Shown here in pieces: positions 8,672-17,423 of a DNA stretch of 64,000 nt. Within the stretch, counting starts at the first letter, position 1. Each line of letters begins with the position of its first letter. Both the position numbers and the translations under genes were made by a program. The stretch comes from Aerococcus kribbianus (GTDB lineage: Bacteria; Bacillota; Bacilli; Lactobacillales; Aerococcaceae): assembly GCF_026805545.1 (NCBI RefSeq), contig NZ_JAPRFR010000002.1, positions 124,001 through 188,000 of the forward strand, given 5' to 3'. Under the pieces are notes generated by a model, which made no database searches, had not been told where the DNA came from, and saw only the letters and a list, made by a program, of their open reading frames with translations.

Positions 8672-9136
8672 CTACTCATTCATTTGTCTCTTCTTTAAAC
8701 GTTCAATTTCCTTGAGAAAAACAGCTGGGTCCTCGAAACGGCGATAGACGCTAGCATAACGAATATAAGCCACCTCATCGATTTCTGGCAAACGATCCAT
8801 GACCAGCTCCCCAATATCAGTTGAGGAAACTTCATTTTGACCACTCTCTCGCAATTCTAACTCAATATCAGAAACAAGACGTTCCAACTGTTCTAAGGCA
8901 ACTGGCCGTTTCTCACATGACCGTACTAGACCCCGTAATAATTTTTCACGAGAGAATTCTTGGCGGTTGCCATCCCGTTTTATTACTAATAATGGTCGGT
9001 ATTCAATTCGCTCAAATGTAGTAAAACGATGACCACAATCCAAACACTCCCGCCGACGTCTAATAGAATGATTATCCTCCGCAGACCGGCTATCAATTAC
9101 TTTTAAATTCATTTTATGACATTTTGGGCATTGCAT
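8672..9136 (-). CDS. nrdR: Transcriptional repressor NrdR
   Basis: Zinc-ribbon/ATP-cone repressor of ribonucleotide reductase genes; it senses ATP/dATP. The start is set at the ATG giving MQCPKCHKMNLKVIDSR, with GAGGTGAGG upstream; 154 residues, the usual size. The four zinc cysteines appear as CPKC and CLDC; the ATP-cone follows (VIKRDGNRQEFSREKLLRGL). The upstream GTG three codons earlier is less likely because NrdR proteins begin MxCPxC. It leads nrdR-dnaB-dnaI. Confidence 0.95.
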   Translation of the reverse strand: MQCPKCHKMNLKVIDSRSAEDNHSIRRRRECLDCGHRFTTFERIEYRPLLVIKRDGNRQEFSREKLLRGLVRSCEKRPVALEQLERLVSDIELELRESGQNEVSSTDIGELVMDRLPEIDEVAYIRYASVYRRFEDPAVFLKEIERLKKRQMNE

Positions 9137-9175
9137 ATTCCTCACCTCATAAGACGCGCATCCTTAATCACTTTT

Positions 9176-9185
9176 ATTATAGCAT
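9176..9185 (-). promoter_or_regulatory. nrdR-dnaB-dnaI extended -10 element
   Basis: Minus-strand ATGCTATAAT, 40 nt upstream of nrdR, with no recognisable -35. A separate promoter fits the strong terminator just upstream at 9246-9321. Confidence 0.6.
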
Positions 9186-9245
9186 AGCCCCTGGTTCAAG
9201 GAAATTCCGGCTTGGCTCTAGTTCATATAATAAGTAAGCTTAAAC

Positions 9246-9321
9246 AAGAAAAACTTCAACTTTAGCCGTAATAGGAAACTTCTGTATATAAAAGGATTCC
9301 CTATTCTAGCTAAGTTGAAGT
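9246..9321 (-). terminator. Long nested-hairpin terminator after coaE
   Basis: ACTTCAAC/GTTGAAGT (9253-9260 with 9314-9321) is extended by a TTAGC/GCTAA pairing and an inner AATAGG/CCTATT arm. TTTTTCTTG follows on the minus strand. The hairpin is about 68 nt, unusually long for an intrinsic terminator. It closes the polA-mutM-coaE operon. Confidence 0.75.
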
Positions 9322-9326
9322 CATCT

Positions 9327-9920
9327 CTATAACCGAGTAATCCATTGATCAACTTGTTGGTAAGTCTCTTGGCGACTACCAGAATTATCAATCACATCAT
9401 CGGCCAGCTTTTTCTTGTCTTCTAGAGGCATTTGTGCAGCAAGTCGGGCTTGAGCTTGTACCTTTGTTAAATTATCTCGTGCCATCAAGCGTTCAATTTG
9501 CAAATCTTCAGGGAGCCAAATTAATAAAGTTTGCTGGCAGATTGCTCTGAATTGAGAACTTTCAAATAATAAGGGGACATCCAATATAATATAAGCGACT
9601 TGAGCTGCTTGTAACCGTGCAATTTCTGCCTTAATCTCGCCTAAAATCAAAGGGTGAAGCATATCATTTAAGTCTTGGCGAGCCTGGTCATCGTTGAAAA
9701 TTCTTTCCCCTAAAGCCTGGCGATCTAATTGACCATCAGGAGTCAAAACACTGGGACCAAAATGAGCCAACAAGCGAGTTAAGCCTTCACTACTCGGAAC
9801 CACTACCTGGCGAGCAATAAGATCAGCATCAATAATATCAAAACCTTTTTCACGCAAGTATTGACTGACGGTAGACTTTCCCGTGGCAATTCCACCAGAT
9901 AAACCAATAATCTTAGTCAT
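9327..9920 (-). CDS. coaE: Dephospho-CoA kinase
   Basis: Last step of coenzyme A synthesis: ATP-dependent phosphorylation of the 3'-hydroxyl of dephospho-CoA. 197 residues, normal length. The P-loop GLSGGIATGKST is at the N-terminus; DADLIARQVV and the VPLLFESS lid segment follow, and the C-terminus carries VIDNSG. It overlaps the 3' end of mutM by 8 bp, so it is co-translated in MaoC-like-polA-mutM-coaE, a common Lactobacillales arrangement. Confidence 0.96.
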   Translation of the reverse strand: MTKIIGLSGGIATGKSTVSQYLREKGFDIIDADLIARQVVVPSSEGLTRLLAHFGPSVLTPDGQLDRQALGERIFNDDQARQDLNDMLHPLILGEIKAEIARLQAAQVAYIILDVPLLFESSQFRAICQQTLLIWLPEDLQIERLMARDNLTKVQAQARLAAQMPLEDKKKLADDVIDNSGSRQETYQQVDQWITRL

Positions 9921-10746
9921 TCACTTCCCTCCTCTGACAATAAGGACAGAAATGGGTGCCACGTTGGGCCAGCTTAATCTTTTCGATAGGCGTATGACAA
10001 CGCGGACAAGCTTGGCCGGCTTTGCCATAGACTTTTAGGTCTTCTTGATAATGGCCATTCTCACCCAAGGCATTAGTATAAGTACGAACCGTGGTGCCTC
10101 CCTTAGCTACTGCTTGACTAATAATCTGTTGGATGGCTTGAACTAAGCGACTTAACTCTACATGACTTAGTGACTGCGCCAAACGCTCAGGATGAATTTT
10201 AGCAGCAAACAAGACTTCATCAACATAAATATTACCTAAGCCTGCCACAATACTCTGGTCGAGAAGACAGGCCTTAACCACTCGTTGTGTCTTAGCAAAG
10301 GCTGAGGCTAAATCAGACAGCTGTAAATCACCCGGTTCTGGTCCTAGGTTCAGATCAGCAATGGCTTGATCAGCCTGGTCCTTAGGATAGAGCTTAATCC
10401 GACCAAATTTACGAACATCACGATAGCGTAAGTCACGGCCATCGCTTAAGTGTAGAATTACATGGCTATACTTATCTACAGGCTCCTCACTATTTGGCAG
10501 CAGATACTTCCCTTCCATCCGTAAATGACTAATCCACAAGTCCTCTGTCCAGTAAAAGAGTAAGTACTTCCCACGTCGATCAACATATTCCAAGACTTGA
10601 CCTGGCATGCGTTGAATAAAGTCATCGACACCAGCAGGAGCTTGGATGATAGCGGGCCACAATACCTGGACATCACGCACCTGGATGCCTTGCGCCAAAC
10701 GGTTAAGGCCTCGTTTTACAGTTTCAACTTCAGGTAATTCTGGCAT
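9913..10746 (-). CDS. mutM: Formamidopyrimidine-DNA glycosylase
   Basis: Base-excision repair enzyme that removes 8-oxoguanine and FaPy lesions and nicks the strand. 277 residues. The N-terminus PELPEVETVKRGL carries the catalytic proline (exposed after Met removal) and glutamate. The helix-two-turn-helix includes VAGLGNIYVDEVLF. The C-terminal zinc finger is CPRC...CPYC. AAGAGGAAACT precedes the ATG. It lies 33 bp after polA and overlaps coaE. Confidence 0.97.
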   Translation of the reverse strand: MPELPEVETVKRGLNRLAQGIQVRDVQVLWPAIIQAPAGVDDFIQRMPGQVLEYVDRRGKYLLFYWTEDLWISHLRMEGKYLLPNSEEPVDKYSHVILHLSDGRDLRYRDVRKFGRIKLYPKDQADQAIADLNLGPEPGDLQLSDLASAFAKTQRVVKACLLDQSIVAGLGNIYVDEVLFAAKIHPERLAQSLSHVELSRLVQAIQQIISQAVAKGGTTVRTYTNALGENGHYQEDLKVYGKAGQACPRCHTPIEKIKLAQRGTHFCPYCQRREVND

Positions 10747-10779
10747 AGTTTCCTCTTTCTATTATTCAACCATCAATTT

Positions 10780-13446
10780 TTAAGCGTCGTACCAATTATC
10801 TCCATAAGAAGACTCCACAGTTAATGGAATACTAAGATCAACAGCCGAAGCCATTATTTCAGGCACTAAGTCTTCTAAGACAGGTACTTCCTCTTCTGGA
10901 CATTCAAAGATCAACTCATCGTGAACTTGCAAGAGCATACGTGCTTGTAAGTTTTTCTCCTTTAAGGCCTTGTCCATAGCTAACATAGCAAACTTAATTA
11001 TATCAGCTGCTGTCCCTTGGATAGGCGTGTTCATAGCATTACGCTCTGCAAAAGACCGTACATTAAAGTTCTTGGCCTTAATATCAGGAAGGTAACGACG
11101 GCGGTTAAACATAGTCTGGGCATAGCCCTTGTCGCGTGCTTCTTGAACCACGCGGTCCATATAGTCTTCAATCTTAGGGAAGGACTCGAAATAAGCATCA
11201 ATAAAGGATTGAGCTTCCTTGCGACTAATATTTAGGTTTTGACTGAGGCCATAATCAGAAATGCCATAAACAATCCCAAAATTGACTGCCTTAGCATTAC
11301 GACGCATATTCTTGCTGACTGCATTGCTATCAACCCCATAAACCTTCATGGCAGTTGACTGGTGGATATCCTGACCGGCTTGGAAAACATCACGCATGTG
11401 ATCGTCTCCAGATAAATGCGCTAGCACACGCAACTCAATTTGTGAGTAGTCGGATGAGAAAATTTTCCAACCACTATGCGAAGGAATAAAGGCTTTACGA
11501 ATCTTACGGCCCTCATCACTGCGAATGGGAATATTTTGTAGATTAGGATCTGCTGATGATAGACGTCCAGTCGTCGTTAAGGTTTGTTGGAAACGAGTGT
11601 GAATCTTATGATCTTCCTGGATAAAGTCTTGTAAGCCAGCAACATAAGTACTTTGTAACTTGGCTAATTGCCGATAATCTAGAATATAGTCAATAATTGG
11701 TGACTTACCTTGTAATTTTTCTAAGACAGATTGGGCAGTCGAATAACCCGTTTTTGTTTTCTTAATGACGGGTAATTCCAACTCTTCAAAGAGAACCTTG
11801 CCCAATTGTTTAGGAGAATTAATATTGAAGTCATGACCAGCAATTTGATAAATATCATTCTCTAGTTCGCCAAGTTTAACATCAAATTCCGCTTGCATCG
11901 TCTCTAGTTGTTTGCGATCAACACGAACCCCTTGAATTTCCATTTGCGCCAACACTTTGGCTAAAGGAAGCTCTAAGTCTTGATAGAGATCCAGCATCTC
12001 ATTACTAGCAAGTTGGTCTTGAGTCAGGCTTTGTAGTTGCCAAATGGCCGCAATCTTACGTGCTAAATGACTGGCCATCGTCTCCTGGTCTTCGGGTAAG
12101 GCGCGCTTAGCCCCTTTGCCATAAATGCTCTCATCGAAGGCTAATTGGTCAATGCCAAATTCATGGGCCAATTCCGCCAAGTCCTTGGATAAGTCTTTGG
12201 CAGTTAATAGATAACCCGCAATTAAAACATCATCTTGGATACCTGCAAAATCCAGCCCTAGTTTACTGAGCATGACTTGACTACGTTTAGCGTCATAAAC
12301 CACTTTTTTCTTGTCTACATCAGCTAACCAAATCTGGAAATCGGCTTGCTTCAAGATAAAGTTCGCATCAGCAACATAAATTTGGTCTTTTGATCCCCAA
12401 GCGACCATTTCAATTTGCCCCTCATGGTAATTCTTAGCTAAGTTTTCCATATATAGGGCCATGGTATCTGCTGAGAAGAGTTCAGCACTGACTTGGTCTG
12501 CCTGACTAAGATAGTGATAGTCCACGTCTTCCCAATCTTCACTCAGTAAGTCTTGATTGTCTGTTTTATCCAACAATTGACTCATAAATTGATTGAAGTC
12601 CATGTCTTTATAAAAAGTCATTAACGCTTGGACGTCGATGTCTTGACGCACAATATCGTCTAAGCTGACTTCAACAGGGGCTTCAGTCGCAATGCGGGCT
12701 AATTTTTTAGATAAGAAGGCTTGTTCCTTGTCGTTAATTAGGTTTTCCTTACGTTTAGAGGCTTTCATCTCATCAATATGGTCATAGACCCCTTCCATGG
12801 ACTCATAGTCATGAAGGAGTTTCAAGGCCGTTTTCTCCCCAATTTTAGTGACTCCAGGATAATTATCTGAACTATCGCCCATTAATCCCTTCATATCAAC
12901 AATTTGTTGGGGGGTAATGCCATATTTTTCGTCGATTGTTTCTGGCGTATAAGGTTCTAATTGACTAACTCCCTTGCGTGTAATATCCACTCGAATATTG
13001 GGACGCGCCAATTGAATCAAGTCGCGGTCACCAGAAACAATAACTACCTCGAAGCCTTGATCAGCCGCTTGCATGGCTAGGGTCCCAATAATGTCATCTG
13101 CTTCATAATTGACTAGACCATAATGGCTGACACCAAACGCATCTAACATAACATTGAAGAAAGGCATCTGTTCCCGAAATTCGGCTGGCGTTTTTTGCCG
13201 TCCACCCTTATAATCGCCATACATTTCTGTACGGAAAGTGGTTTTGCCTGCATCCCAAGCCACGAGAGCATGGCTAGGGGCTTCCTTGTCCAGAACTGTT
13301 TTAAACATTGAATGAAAGGCAAACAAAGCATTGGTATGAAGCCCATTCTTATTAACAAAAGTATCAAAATTGGGAATTGCAAAAAAGGCTCGAAACGCTA
13401 AGGACGAGCCATCAAATAAAAGCAGTTTTTTGTTTTTAGTAGTCAA
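10780..13446 (-). CDS. polA: DNA polymerase I
   Basis: Fills gaps in repair and removes Okazaki primers. 888 residues. The 5'-nuclease domain (1 to about 300) has FDGSSLAFRAFFA, YEADDIIGT and the GLMGDSSDNYPGV helix-hairpin-helix region. The middle domain lacks the DxE metal motif, so 3'-5' proofreading is probably inactive, as in other Bacilli. The polymerase domain has motif A (SSDYSQIELR), motif B (RRNAKAVNFGIVYG) and motif C (QVHDELIFE). The start is TTG behind GGAGG (8-nt spacer), overlapping the stop of the upstream gene by 11 bp. Confidence 0.97.
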   Translation of the reverse strand: MTTKNKKLLLFDGSSLAFRAFFAIPNFDTFVNKNGLHTNALFAFHSMFKTVLDKEAPSHALVAWDAGKTTFRTEMYGDYKGGRQKTPAEFREQMPFFNVMLDAFGVSHYGLVNYEADDIIGTLAMQAADQGFEVVIVSGDRDLIQLARPNIRVDITRKGVSQLEPYTPETIDEKYGITPQQIVDMKGLMGDSSDNYPGVTKIGEKTALKLLHDYESMEGVYDHIDEMKASKRKENLINDKEQAFLSKKLARIATEAPVEVSLDDIVRQDIDVQALMTFYKDMDFNQFMSQLLDKTDNQDLLSEDWEDVDYHYLSQADQVSAELFSADTMALYMENLAKNYHEGQIEMVAWGSKDQIYVADANFILKQADFQIWLADVDKKKVVYDAKRSQVMLSKLGLDFAGIQDDVLIAGYLLTAKDLSKDLAELAHEFGIDQLAFDESIYGKGAKRALPEDQETMASHLARKIAAIWQLQSLTQDQLASNEMLDLYQDLELPLAKVLAQMEIQGVRVDRKQLETMQAEFDVKLGELENDIYQIAGHDFNINSPKQLGKVLFEELELPVIKKTKTGYSTAQSVLEKLQGKSPIIDYILDYRQLAKLQSTYVAGLQDFIQEDHKIHTRFQQTLTTTGRLSSADPNLQNIPIRSDEGRKIRKAFIPSHSGWKIFSSDYSQIELRVLAHLSGDDHMRDVFQAGQDIHQSTAMKVYGVDSNAVSKNMRRNAKAVNFGIVYGISDYGLSQNLNISRKEAQSFIDAYFESFPKIEDYMDRVVQEARDKGYAQTMFNRRRYLPDIKAKNFNVRSFAERNAMNTPIQGTAADIIKFAMLAMDKALKEKNLQARMLLQVHDELIFECPEEEVPVLEDLVPEIMASAVDLSIPLTVESSYGDNWYDA

Positions 13447-13948
13447 ATGTGTCGCCTCCTGTTATACGTTGAAATACACCAGCATCAATCTTGTCAGTTA
13501 ACTGGTCCAAATTTTCTTCTGGTGGCAAGACTGTTAGAATGGCATCTAAAACTCGCTCATGACGTGGATCATCAGCATAATAACCAATGGCATGAATGGT
13601 CACAAACTGTTTCAATTCTTCAACGCGAATAATTTCAAAATCAAAGGTTAAAGTTGAGTTGTGTGGAATCGGGTCGGAGATATTTAGATTCATTTCAATT
13701 AAACGTGAACCTGGCCCAGGAAAATGCATCGATACCGTCCGAGTCAAAATTCCCATCAAAGCAATAGGCGGCACTACCGTTTTCATCTCAGCGTCTTGTG
13801 TTTGTTTTAAGTAAGCAGGATTAGAATCATCCGTAACGCCCATATACAAGAGCACATCACGCTCCTTAATAGTTTCTGTCAGTGAGAAGGTAGCACCTAC
13901 TTGGATAGCAGAAATGGGTTTTCCTAGTTGATTATCTTGATTTGTCAT
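13436..13948 (-). CDS. MaoC-like hot-dog fold protein
   Basis: 170 residues resembling MaoC/enoyl-CoA hydratase hot-dog proteins: a beta-rich chain with the segment VVPPIALMGILTRTV where the catalytic-helix region sits, and IEMNLNISDPIPHNSTL in the following strands. The substrate is not evident; I see no fatty-acid gene beside it. It is first in the operon and overlaps polA by 11 bp, so it is probably a housekeeping partner by position only. CAAGGAGTTACTGCC sets the start. Function is uncertain. Confidence 0.65.
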   Translation of the reverse strand: MTNQDNQLGKPISAIQVGATFSLTETIKERDVLLYMGVTDDSNPAYLKQTQDAEMKTVVPPIALMGILTRTVSMHFPGPGSRLIEMNLNISDPIPHNSTLTFDFEIIRVEELKQFVTIHAIGYYADDPRHERVLDAILTVLPPEENLDQLTDKIDAGVFQRITGGDTFDY

Positions 13949-14135
13949 GGCAGTAACTCCTTGTTTTTAGGCATAGTAATTCTCCCTAATTCTACCAAAG
14001 CCTAGACCATAATACAAAAATCTCACCAGTTTTATCCGTTTAAAACATTTTAACTTTAAAGCGATTGAAAGCGATACCGTTAAGGGATTTTTTATGATAT
14101 CATTAGGGAAGAGAATACAGAAAGGAGTGTCCGCA

Positions 14136-14807
14136 ATGAATAAAATTAATTACTACTTTGTTCGTCATGGTGAGACTAGTGCTAATATTGACGGCATCGT
14201 TCAAGGATGGACTGACTCCTCTTTAGACGACATTGGTATTAATAATAGCCAAAAATTAGGAAATGATTTGGCAAGTGTGCCCTTTCACTTGGCCTACACT
14301 TCTGATTTAAAACGGGCCCAAGAAACTGGCCAAATTATCCTCTCCTACCAGGAAGAAGATATTCCTTTAATACCGACACCAGCCTTTAGGGAGTTTAATT
14401 ATGGTGGATTTGAAAACCAACCCACAGAAGCGGTTTGGAAACAGAGCTTGCCAGCCAAAGTTGAACAATTAAAAGCCGATAAAGTGCCTTCTGCTTCTTT
14501 TGTTCCCTTGATTATTGACGAATTAATGCATGATGATCCTGTAGGCGAATCTGAAGACTTCATGTCATTTTGGGAAAGAATTGAAGAAGCCATGCTCTTC
14601 ATCCATGACGAAGCCTTAGAACAACGGATTGAACAAATGACCCCGGAAATTAATGTCCTAATTGTGGGGCATGAACTCCCTATTCGTTTCTTCCTTCATG
14701 AAGTATTGGCAGATTTCGATCTCACTCAATCTTTAGAACCTGCTCACTATGCCCATGTCTCCTACTACAAAGGGGCTTATCATTTAGAAACGTGGAATGA
14801 AATTTAG
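14136..14807 (+). CDS. Histidine phosphatase family protein (phosphoglycerate-mutase-like)
   Basis: Phosphatase or mutase of the RHG family. Catalytic motif FVRHGETSANIDG at the N-terminus, with Arg and His typical of the phosphohistidine pocket; a second histidine is in VLIVGHELPIRFFL. 223 residues. The start is the ATG after AAAGGAGTGTCCGC; a longer reading from 14094 begins with no ribosome site and adds residues not seen in the family. True substrate unknown (a sugar phosphate or small phospho-metabolite). It is a single gene, divergent from the polA operon, ending at a two-way terminator. Confidence 0.85.
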   Translation: MNKINYYFVRHGETSANIDGIVQGWTDSSLDDIGINNSQKLGNDLASVPFHLAYTSDLKRAQETGQIILSYQEEDIPLIPTPAFREFNYGGFENQPTEAVWKQSLPAKVEQLKADKVPSASFVPLIIDELMHDDPVGESEDFMSFWERIEEAMLFIHDEALEQRIEQMTPEINVLIVGHELPIRFFLHEVLADFDLTQSLEPAHYAHVSYYKGAYHLETWNEI

Positions 14808-14824
14808 CCACTTGCCAAGAAATG

Positions 14825-14865
14825 AAAAAGGAGAGGCTGGACAAAAGTCCCAGCCTCTCCTTTTT
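14825..14865. terminator. Bidirectional terminator
   Basis: A 16-bp perfect stem AAAAAGGAGAGGCTGG/CCAGCCTCTCCTTTTT (14825-14840 with 14850-14865) has T-runs on both strands. It separates the convergent phosphatase and RibD-like genes. Confidence 0.95.
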
Positions 14866-14875
14866 CATTATAATG

Positions 14876-15412
14876 TCAAGACCGCCGTAGGTATTGACAC
14901 AAAGTCATTCCACCCAATACTTGAACAGATTCTAATTGTAAGGGAATAGCCTGATCTTGGGGATAAAATAATTTCCGCCCTGATCCTTGCAAATAAGGAA
15001 CCGTCCCAATCACATAACGGTCAACAGCATCAGCAGAAATAAAGAGTTGGGCCGTCATCCCTCCACCCAAAATATAGCTAGACTTCCCTTGCTTACGTTT
15101 AGCAAGGATTAATTTCAGTAGACGTTGTGGGGCCAGAAAATGTAAGTTGGCTTGATTATTTATTTTCTTACTTGTCACAACATAAATTGCCTTATCTGGG
15201 TAAGCCAAGTGAAAGCCCTGCTGATAAGAAGTCATCCCCATCACTATAATGTCTACTTCTCCCACAAAATCTTCGAAATCAAAGCTTTGCTTTTGACTAG
15301 ACATTTCTTCTAAATGAGGTCCCGGATAGCCTTCAATAAAATCAAACTCCAAATTTTGATCGGCGATGTAACCATCTAGACTCTGCATCATACTCAATAC
15401 AATTTCAGCCAT
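14876..15412 (-). CDS. Dihydrofolate-reductase-like (RibD C-terminal family) protein
   Basis: 178 residues of the RibD-C/dihydrofolate-reductase-like fold: IVLSMMQSLDGYIAD at the N-terminus, VDIIVMGMTSYQQ and the dinucleotide-binding SYILGGGMTAQLF. Such proteins are NADPH-dependent reductases of mostly unknown substrate. The start is the ATG after GAAGGGGGAATCAGC; an upstream in-frame start at 15475 would read through the hairpin at 15448-15473. A lone gene between terminators. Confidence 0.8.
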   Translation of the reverse strand: MAEIVLSMMQSLDGYIADQNLEFDFIEGYPGPHLEEMSSQKQSFDFEDFVGEVDIIVMGMTSYQQGFHLAYPDKAIYVVTSKKINNQANLHFLAPQRLLKLILAKRKQGKSSYILGGGMTAQLFISADAVDRYVIGTVPYLQGSGRKLFYPQDQAIPLQLESVQVLGGMTLCQYLRRS

Positions 15413-15447
15413 GCTGATTCCCCCTTCACTCTTAATAGACATAAGAA

Positions 15448-15473
15448 GAGGCTGAGACAAAGGTCCCAGCCTC
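15448..15473 (-). terminator. Probable terminator after second Asp23 gene
   Basis: GAGGCTGAG/CCCAGCCTC with one mismatch, loop ACAAAGGT. The following T-tract is weak. Its core is almost the same as the terminator at 14825-14865, so the two may derive from one sequence. Confidence 0.55.
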
Positions 15474-15510
15474 ACCAGACTCTAATGACATTTAACACTA
15501 GTCTACTTAC

Positions 15511-15915
15511 TTATTGCTTGTCAGATTTATTATCTTCATCGGAAAATTGTTTCATTTGAACTTTCTTAAAATCTTCCAACTTCATTATATCTTTGACATT
15601 AACATTAACTTCAACCACAGTTAAGCCAGTTGACTTGTTCACATCATGACTTACAGTTTTCACAATTTCTGATTGAATCTTAGGAATTTCCTTACCATAT
15701 TCCACAATAATGTCTAGGTCAATGGCAACTTCAACTTCACCAACTTCAGCATCGACACCTTCTGCCTCATCCGTTTTAGAAACGGCATCTTGAACTTTAT
15801 CGAAAGCATCGCCTTGAGTGGCTAAGACACCATCTACAGAGAGAACTGCCTTATTGGCAATGTCTTCAACCACATTAGCGTCGAAGGTTAGGGTATTTAC
15901 ATCATTTTGTGTCAT
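15511..15915 (-). CDS. Second Asp23/Gls24 family protein
   Basis: 134 residues with the Asp23 fold: VVEDIANKAVLSVDGVLAT, then VAIDLDIIVEYGKEIPKIQ and GLTVVEVNVNVKDI. It is a diverged paralogue of the protein at 4785-5243, with an acidic C-terminus (SDEDNKSD) instead of the basic tail, and no amaP beside it. The start is the ATG after AAAGGAGCATGTAATA. Likely an envelope-stress protein; whether it needs a membrane anchor cannot be told. Confidence 0.88.
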   Translation of the reverse strand: MTQNDVNTLTFDANVVEDIANKAVLSVDGVLATQGDAFDKVQDAVSKTDEAEGVDAEVGEVEVAIDLDIIVEYGKEIPKIQSEIVKTVSHDVNKSTGLTVVEVNVNVKDIMKLEDFKKVQMKQFSDEDNKSDKQ

Positions 15916-15990
15916 TATTACATGCTCCTTTCCTAAGCTTATAGCCATATTATAACGAAGATGAGTCTATTTGTCTTATGAAAAGGTTCT

Positions 15991-17274
15991 CTAATCGAGG
16001 AGGGCTTGTCTTAGTTCCCCTACATAATAAAAACTTCCAAAGAAACAAACCATGGCATCTTGGTCTTCTTTATTGGCCAAGTTTTTGGCTAAATCAGGGG
16101 TCTGCCAGAAATCTGGACAAGCATGTAATTTGTCTTCCGCAATTAACTGACTAGCCTTAATCTGCGTCATCAAGTCATCCGTAGCCAGGGCCCGGTGCGT
16201 GTCTGGTTGGGTAACAATCAATTCATCGAAAACCGGCACAATATTTTCAAGCACGTGAGCAATATCCTTATCTGCGACCATACCAATAACCCCTATCCGA
16301 TAGGCGTTGGGATAGTACCGTAACAGATTATTCCGCAAACTCTTAATCCCATCGACGTTATGAGACCCATCAATAATAAGGTCAAGCCCTTGACGTCGAA
16401 TAAGTTCAAATCGAGCAGGCCATTTAGCTGTCGATAAGCCCTCCTGCAAGGCTGACTGACTAATCTCCCATCCGTTATTTCTAAGGGCAGTCACAATCTC
16501 GATCACTAGGCAAGCGTTAAAAATTTGATGATCTTCCAATAGGGATAATTGGTAATCATAGCCGCGATAGCTAAAAGATTGATGCGAAGAATTATCTAAT
16601 TGATAATCCACTTGATCTAAATCGACAACCGTTAAAGGTACCTTGCGGGCACTAGCCACTGTCTCCAATACTTGGCCAGCTTCAGGAGCTTGTGGATAGG
16701 AAATTACTGGCGTTCCGGCTTTGATAATACCGGCTTTGTCTTGAGCAATAGCCGCCAAAGTATCCCCTAAAATATGGACATGGTCTAAGGCGATTTTGGT
16801 AATAACTGATAATAAAGGTTGGCTAATAATATTGGTGGCATCCAAACGACCGCCTAAACCAACTTCCATGACCACTATATCTACCTGAGCACGGTCAAAA
16901 GCCAACCAAGCTAAGGCAGTAAACATTTCAAACTGAGTGGCAAAGAAATCTGCTGGTAATTTCTCATTGACTACTTCTAAAATCTCTTCTAAATCCGCAT
17001 CTGATATGGGTTGGCGGTTAATTTGAATCCGTTCATTGAAATCAACTAAAGAGGGGGAAGTAAAGAGACCCACCTTATAGCCTGCTTTTTCCAAAACGGT
17101 TGCTGTCATCATTGCTGTTGACCCTTTGCCGTTGGTGCCTGCAATGTGAATAAGTTTAAGCTTCTCCTGAGGGTCGCCTAAGTGATGCATTAAGGTACGC
17201 ATGTTGTCTAAACCCAACTTGGCTGTGCCCAAGGGGGCCATATTAACACGTTCTTCTAAGACTTCATATTCCAC
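15991..17274 (-). CDS. folC: Folylpolyglutamate synthase/dihydrofolate synthase
   Basis: Adds glutamate to dihydropteroate and folates. Mur-ligase fold: ATP loop HIAGTNGKGSTAMM, omega-loop region GLFTSPSLVDFNERI, VMEVGLGGRLDATN, and the C-terminal DGSHNVDGIKSL. The GTG at 17272-17274 is chosen because GAGAGGCGG lies 7 nt upstream and it gives 428 residues, the family's usual size. The in-frame ATG at 17319 falls inside the -10 box (TATAATG), so it should not be on the mRNA. If the promoter call is wrong, the protein would be 442 residues. Confidence 0.92.
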   Translation of the reverse strand: MEYEVLEERVNMAPLGTAKLGLDNMRTLMHHLGDPQEKLKLIHIAGTNGKGSTAMMTATVLEKAGYKVGLFTSPSLVDFNERIQINRQPISDADLEEILEVVNEKLPADFFATQFEMFTALAWLAFDRAQVDIVVMEVGLGGRLDATNIISQPLLSVITKIALDHVHILGDTLAAIAQDKAGIIKAGTPVISYPQAPEAGQVLETVASARKVPLTVVDLDQVDYQLDNSSHQSFSYRGYDYQLSLLEDHQIFNACLVIEIVTALRNNGWEISQSALQEGLSTAKWPARFELIRRQGLDLIIDGSHNVDGIKSLRNNLLRYYPNAYRIGVIGMVADKDIAHVLENIVPVFDELIVTQPDTHRALATDDLMTQIKASQLIAEDKLHACPDFWQTPDLAKNLANKEDQDAMVCFFGSFYYVGELRQALLD

Positions 17275-17317
17275 TACTTCGCCGCCTCTCATTACCCAAA
17301 TAGTATTTGTCTCACCC

Positions 17318-17346
17318 ATTATACGAGGTCTTTATGGCTTTAACAA
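17318..17346 (-). promoter_or_regulatory. folC promoter
   Basis: Minus strand TTGTTA (17341-17346), 17-nt spacer, TATAAT (17318-17323). A perfect -10 with ideal spacing. Confidence 0.75.
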
Positions 17347-17370
17347 GCCTTTTTTAGGTCGCATTAATTA

Positions 17371-17406
17371 CAAAAAGAACACAGGAATTAAACTTATCCT
17401 GTGTTC
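17371..17406 (-). terminator. Terminator of pepF
   Basis: A 10-bp stem GAACACAGGA/TCCTGTGTTC (17377-17386 with 17397-17406), followed on the minus strand by TTTTTG. It lies 18 bp past the pepF stop. Confidence 0.85.
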
Positions 17407-17423
17407 TCGCAGCGCCTTATAAA

